A stretch of DNA of 64,000 bases from Anaerolineae bacterium. GTDB lineage: Bacteria > Chloroflexota > Anaerolineae > Aggregatilineales > J027. Shown piece after piece: positions 60,628 to 64,000 of the stretch (its first letter is position 1; each line of letters opens with the position of its first letter). The notes under the pieces are model-generated. The model was not told the origin of the DNA and made no database searches. It worked only from the letters and a program-made list of their open reading frames with translations. The stretch lies in NCBI GenBank assembly GCA_019913005.1, contig JAIOHL010000281.1, positions 31,150-95,149 on the forward strand, read 5' to 3'. Made by a program: the position numbers and the translations under genes.

Positions 60628-61284
60628 TTAGCGATAGCTCATGGAGGTGCGGTCGGGTTTGGCGTCGAGCAATACTGCGCCTAATAATCTGACTCCCACG
60701 CGCTCTAGTTGAAGTTTAGCACGGGTCGCATGGTCGCGGCGTGACTTATTGGCTTGAACAACCAACAAGGCCCCACCTAGTTTCTGTCCCAAAACCAACG
60801 CATCGGCGGCGACCAAGACGGGCGGCATTTCGAACACCAAAAAATCCGCCGACTTCATCAATTGCTGAATGACGTTATCCATCCGCACCGAAGCCAGCAC
60901 ATCCACTGGATTGGGCGGTAATAGGCCGCTGGTCAGCACCCACAGATTTTCAACTTCGGTCTCGTTTACGGGCGGATTTTCGAGGGCGCTGTTTTCCAAG
61001 ACCATCGTGGTCAGGCCGCGTTCATTCGGCAGACCCCAGATGGTATGCTGTTCGGGTCGGCGCAAATCGGCATCCACCAAAACCGTCCGCCGTCCACTTT
61101 GCGCGAGGGTCACGGCGAGGTTGGCGGTAGCGACACTCTTATGATTGTCCTGCGCAGGGGCGGTCACGCCAATGGTGATGACCTGCTGGTCGAGATTGCT
61201 GAATAACAAATTGGTTCGCAGGGTGCGATAGGCATCCGACGCTGGTGAACGTGGGTCTTTTAGGGTAATCAAATCAACAGCCAT
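60628..61284 (-). CDS. CpsD/CapB-like (BY-kinase family) ATPase with altered P-loop
   Basis: 218 residues. The order is that of the cytoplasmic BY-kinase domain: EAYRTLRTNL-like segment (SDAYRTLRTNLLF), Walker A position TAPAQDNHKSVATANLA (residues 41-57), Walker A' VLVDADLRRP (68-77) and a later FEMPPVLVAADAL (151-163). Normal members read PGEGKST and DTPP at the first and last. Here the glycines are gone, K49 is kept, and the Walker B-like Asp is Glu. The C-terminal Tyr cluster is reduced to one Tyr. It may be a scaffold or regulator of polysaccharide chain length. It lies 3 bases after the second Wzz gene. Confidence 0.8.
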   Translation of the reverse strand: MAVDLITLKDPRSPASDAYRTLRTNLLFSNLDQQVITIGVTAPAQDNHKSVATANLAVTLAQSGRRTVLVDADLRRPEQHTIWGLPNERGLTTMVLENSALENPPVNETEVENLWVLTSGLLPPNPVDVLASVRMDNVIQQLMKSADFLVFEMPPVLVAADALVLGQKLGGALLVVQANKSRRDHATRAKLQLERVGVRLLGAVLLDAKPDRTSMSYR

Positions 61285-61287
61285 GAT

Positions 61288-61941
61288 TTATTCGGCCTCC
61301 GGCACAATCGCCAACAACGAGATTTCGAGCAATCGCTCCACATCCTCAGCGCGGCGCAAAATATTCGATTCCAGATATTCCAAAACGAACACCGCGATAA
61401 ACCCAATGATGAGACCGAGAATCGCGCCTGCCAGTACATTGACTTGGGTGTTGGGCCGATGCTGACCATAGGTGGCGGTGTCGAGCAATTGGGCCTCAAT
61501 ACGGTCTTGGCGGGTGAGTTGGCTATTTTCTCGATCCCGGAAGGCGACCAATTCCCGTCCCCATTCGGTGGCAATCGCGGCGGCTTGTGGGCCATCCGGT
61601 AAATCTACCGCGATTTGAATGGTCAAGGTGGTGGGGTCGGAATTGATGGTCGTATTCGAGCGCAAATCCCCCGCCTGCATATCGAGTTGCAGGGTATCAA
61701 TCACAGCGTTGGCGACGGTATCGGTATTGAGATATTCCACAAAACTCCGCAGCAGGATACGCAGGGTTTCCGAGAGACCGAGGTCGTTTCGGGCAGGCAG
61801 CAGCAGCACTTTTTGGGTGGCACGATATTCAACCGTTTGGGCTTTACTAAAGCCGAACGCGGCCCCGGCGGTAATCATAATCGCAAGGATAATGATCCAG
61901 CCGCGCCGCACTAGCACACGCACATAGTCAAGCAAATTCAT
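61288..61941 (-). CDS. Wzz/chain-length-determinant protein, second
   Basis: 217 residues. Two membrane helices flank an extracytoplasmic helical domain: TM1 about 14-34 (GWIIILAIMITAGAAFGFSKA) and TM2 about 166-188 (LAGAILGLIIGFIAVFVLEYL). The outside part contains RNDLGLSETLRILLRSFVEYL and a coil rich in Gln/Arg (RDRENSQLTRQDRIEAQLL). The C-terminal cytoplasmic tail (RRAEDVERLLEISLLAIVP) matches the docking segment for BY-kinases. It should control the length of an exported polysaccharide together with the ATPase 3 bases downstream. Confidence 0.88.
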   Translation of the reverse strand: MNLLDYVRVLVRRGWIIILAIMITAGAAFGFSKAQTVEYRATQKVLLLPARNDLGLSETLRILLRSFVEYLNTDTVANAVIDTLQLDMQAGDLRSNTTINSDPTTLTIQIAVDLPDGPQAAAIATEWGRELVAFRDRENSQLTRQDRIEAQLLDTATYGQHRPNTQVNVLAGAILGLIIGFIAVFVLEYLESNILRRAEDVERLLEISLLAIVPEAE

Positions 61942-62059
61942 AAATGCTTATTCTCCGCAGTTGTGGCAAAGCGCCGCACATTATAGCGGCAGACAACCCC
62001 TATCGCCTAGCCCGTTGTTCAATCGTCTGTCAGGCGGCGTCAAGGGGTGGTGCAATCGG

Positions 62060-62794
62060 CTAAGTTCGGGGAATCACTCCCAAAATCTCCAAGCCGATTT
62101 TTTCAAGGTCGGTCTTCTCGCGCACGCTGGCATCCAAATATTCGGCTAATGCCGCCAAGCCAAGCCCTGCTGCCAAGCCAATCACCATGCGTATAAACGG
62201 ATTGAGACGGGTGGTCATGGGTGGCACAGTCCGCACCACATCAATTTCATCCAGTGGCACAATCTGGGCAGGGGCATAGGCGAACTGCGGGAAATATTGC
62301 TGGTTGCGACTTTGCAAAACGCTGATGGTGGCGGCGGCGATTTTCTCCAATTCGGCCTCGTTGTCCCAGCCAAAATAGACCACAAAAATGCTGCGGGCAC
62401 TGTCGGCGGCAAAGGCGGGGCGCAAATCGTTGGCGCTGATTTCGAGGTTGTAGTCAGTTTGCAGGGTGGCGCTGACCTCGCGGGCAAAATTGCTGCTTGT
62501 CACCCACTGCGGCATATTGACCACCACATATTCCGAAGCCAGCCACGGGACATAGGCCGTGTCTTCATACGTGCCGCTGGTCGAATTTTCGGGTGCATTG
62601 GTTTCATCAGGTGGGGCAGCCGCTGTAAAACGAATACTTGCGCCATAGGTTTCGGGCGGCGAAATGGCATCGGGGATGGCTGGTAGACTCCACAGCAGGG
62701 TAATCGCGGCAGGGATGGCAATCAACCACCAGCGGCGCAGGACAAAGTTCCAAAGGGTGAGTAGTTCCAAGTTTATTGAATCCCTTTCTCCCAT
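62060..62794 (-). CDS. Wzz/chain-length-determinant protein, first
   Basis: 244 residues. TM1 lies about 21-42 (RRWWLIAIPAAITLLWSLPAI) and TM2 about 199-220 (FIRMVIGLAAGLGLAALAEYL), with an extracytoplasmic domain between. The tail ASVREKTDLEKIGLEILGVIPR is the usual cytoplasmic end of the family. It starts 22 bases inside the end of the glycosyltransferase gene, so translation is probably coupled. The second Wzz-like gene follows after 118 bases without a clear terminator. Confidence 0.85.
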   Translation of the reverse strand: MGERDSINLELLTLWNFVLRRWWLIAIPAAITLLWSLPAIPDAISPPETYGASIRFTAAAPPDETNAPENSTSGTYEDTAYVPWLASEYVVVNMPQWVTSSNFAREVSATLQTDYNLEISANDLRPAFAADSARSIFVVYFGWDNEAELEKIAAATISVLQSRNQQYFPQFAYAPAQIVPLDEIDVVRTVPPMTTRLNPFIRMVIGLAAGLGLAALAEYLDASVREKTDLEKIGLEILGVIPRT

Positions 62795-63867
62795 GCACCG
62801 GTCACAAACGCGGTGATTTGTTGGTTAAACACCTGTACATCAAATTTCAGGGCATGGGCGCGACAATCGGCAGGATTATACGCGCTGGCATCAAAGGCTT
62901 GCAATGCTGCCATGAGGGATTCAACGGTTTGCTCCTCAAACAGTATGCCTGTTTTGCCCGGAATGACCGTATCCAGTGCGCCCCCACCCTTATAAGCAAT
63001 CACCGGGCGTCCGGCGGCTTGGGCCTGTACCGGGGTGATGCCAAAATCTTCGAGGCCGGGAAAGATAAACGCTTTGGCGCGGGCAAACAACCCCGGTAAT
63101 TCTTCATCGGGCACGTACCCCAAAAACTCGATGGTTGGGCCTGCCAACCTTTTCAATCGCTCAATATCCCGCCCCCGTCCACCGACTTTGAGCGGCAAGC
63201 CAAGCCATGTACAGGCCTGCACCGCCAAATCCACCCGCTTATAGGGAATCAGCCGCCCGATGCTCAAAAAATAATCGCCGACGTCGGGGACGGGTACAAA
63301 ACGCTGGGTATCCACTGGGGGGTAGATAATGACCGACTCCCGATCATAATATTGCTGGATGCGCTGCTGAATCTCGGTGCTGATGGCGATGAAGTGGTGG
63401 ACTTTTTGGGCGGCGCGATAATCCCATTTTCGTAGTAGACCGATTAAGGGGCGCAGGGCCAAGCGGATGGGCTTCGGTACATTTTCGCGCTCCATATAGG
63501 CGTCATATTGCCAGACGTAGCGCGTGGGGGCGAGGCAGTAACACACATGCACGGTCTTTGGCCCGACCTTTAACCCATGACAGAAGCCGCTTTTGTTGCT
63601 CAACACCACATCCACATCGGCGAGTTTTAAGCCACCCCATGCCAGCGGGTACAGCGGGAAAAAGGCTTGATGTTTCTGATGGATTTTGGGCAGGTGGTCA
63701 ATCCAGAGGGTGTGTAGCTCCCATTTTTGCCAGTGGGCGGGCATTTTTTCGCGCCAATAGATGCTGGTGTAGATGGGGGCATCGGGATAGAGGGCGACCA
63801 GCGCTTCTAGGACATCTTCCGCCCCGCCGATTTGATTGAGCCAGTCATGAACGAGGGTTAGACGCAT
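62773..63867 (-). CDS. GT4-family glycosyltransferase
   Basis: 364 residues, complete. The N-terminal Rossmann domain starts LTLVHDWLNQIGGAEDVLEAL, and the donor-binding C-terminal domain has FLSIGRLIPYKRVDLAV, KVGGRGRDIERL and EDFGITPVQAQAAGRPVIAY. The EX7E motif of GT4 enzymes reads E...Q here, so the second acidic position is substituted. GGGALDTVIPGKTGILF is standard. It would add a sugar to a surface polysaccharide, and resembles WbaZ/mannosyltransferase-like members. First gene of the minus-strand polysaccharide cluster. Confidence 0.92.
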   Translation of the reverse strand: MRLTLVHDWLNQIGGAEDVLEALVALYPDAPIYTSIYWREKMPAHWQKWELHTLWIDHLPKIHQKHQAFFPLYPLAWGGLKLADVDVVLSNKSGFCHGLKVGPKTVHVCYCLAPTRYVWQYDAYMERENVPKPIRLALRPLIGLLRKWDYRAAQKVHHFIAISTEIQQRIQQYYDRESVIIYPPVDTQRFVPVPDVGDYFLSIGRLIPYKRVDLAVQACTWLGLPLKVGGRGRDIERLKRLAGPTIEFLGYVPDEELPGLFARAKAFIFPGLEDFGITPVQAQAAGRPVIAYKGGGALDTVIPGKTGILFEEQTVESLMAALQAFDASAYNPADCRAHALKFDVQVFNQQITAFVTGAWEKGIQ

Positions 63868-63886
63868 GTTAGTCTCTATCCCCTAA

Positions 63887-63958
63887 CCCCTTCCCCATCG
63901 CAATGGGGCAGGGGAAGACTGACCTCACCCCCCCGCCCCCTCTCCAATAGGCGAGGGG
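63887..63958. repeat. Pair of imperfect inverted-repeat elements
   Basis: First element: CCCCTTCCCCAT (63887-63898) against ATGGGGCAGGGG (63903-63914), 11 of 12 pairs, loop CGCA. Second: CCCCTCTCC (63937-63945) against GGCGAGGGG (63950-63958), 8 of 9 pairs, loop AATA. Both have GGGGAAG on the right side and a CTAACC/CTCACC lead-in, so they look like two copies of one small dispersed element. They lie just upstream of the glycosyltransferase gene. Confidence 0.6.
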
Positions 63959-64000
63959 AAGCAATATGCCGTGCTAGATTTAGAACATGTGGTCTATAAG

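Overview
The window looks like a chromosomal stretch of a Chloroflexota (Anaerolineae-like) bacterium. This is inferred from the mix of genes, not from any marker comparison: secreted proteins with Pro/Thr-rich stalks (PA14/SH3, LysM, kinase stalk), very large GAF-rich histidine kinases, receiver domains with no DNA-binding output, a DUF2723-type membrane protein and a group-1 sigma factor. GC is roughly 50-55%, with some AT-rich patches. I saw no tRNA, rRNA, CRISPR array, transposase or phage gene.

Layout. 1-4.3 kb: the end of an MFS transporter, a PaaK-like adenylate-forming protein, a YaeQ/PD-(D/E)XK-like protein and a secreted PA14/SH3 protein. 4.3-6.8 kb: a threonine-synthase-like PLP enzyme fused to two receiver domains, translationally coupled to a third single receiver. 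7.2-13.6 kb: a complete oligopeptide/dipeptide ABC importer (binding protein, two permeases, two ATPases) with an internal hairpin after the binding-protein gene. 13.7-18.8 kb: endonuclease V, an AAA/STAND-like ATPase, thyX split by a group I intron, and two overlapping dynamin/Era-like GTPase genes. 19-29 kb: aspS, a MEMO-family protein, a serine hydrolase, priA, an AT-rich membrane orphan, a LysM lipoprotein and a polytopic DUF2723-like protein. 29-37 kb: a 1401-residue sensor kinase and a Ser/Thr kinase with extracellular beta-sandwich domains. 37-43.6 kb: FKBP, pdxT, an isocitrate/isopropylmalate dehydrogenase relative, a receiver protein, small proteins, a beta-propeller and sigA. 44-49.7 kb: a bactofilin-like membrane protein, an active/degenerate pair of MA-type peptidases and rlmN. 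49.7-57.3 kb: two histidine kinases, a 16-repeat TPR protein and a TolB-like propeller. 57.4-64 kb: a minus-strand surface-polysaccharide cluster (glycosyltransferase, two Wzz-like proteins, a BY-kinase-like ATPase, rmlA, rmlB) followed by a YihY-type membrane protein.

The strongest unusual feature is in thyX. The gene is interrupted just before its RHRX7S signature by a compact, ORF-less 251-nt group I intron. I could pair P2, P3, P4, P6, P7, P8 and P9 by eye, including two GNRA tetraloops and an AAGAUA segment at J8/7. Splicing U16016 to G16268 restores a normal ThyX of about 239 residues. The unspliced message meets a UAA stop made of the last exon base and the first two intron bases. The second notable feature is the PLP enzyme-receiver-receiver fusion, which would link amino-acid metabolism to phosphorelay signalling. 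Other items of interest are the tandem GTPases, the BY-kinase-like protein with a damaged P-loop, the composition break inside priA, a rho-independent terminator embedded in the end of rlmN, and two small families of intergenic inverted-repeat elements.
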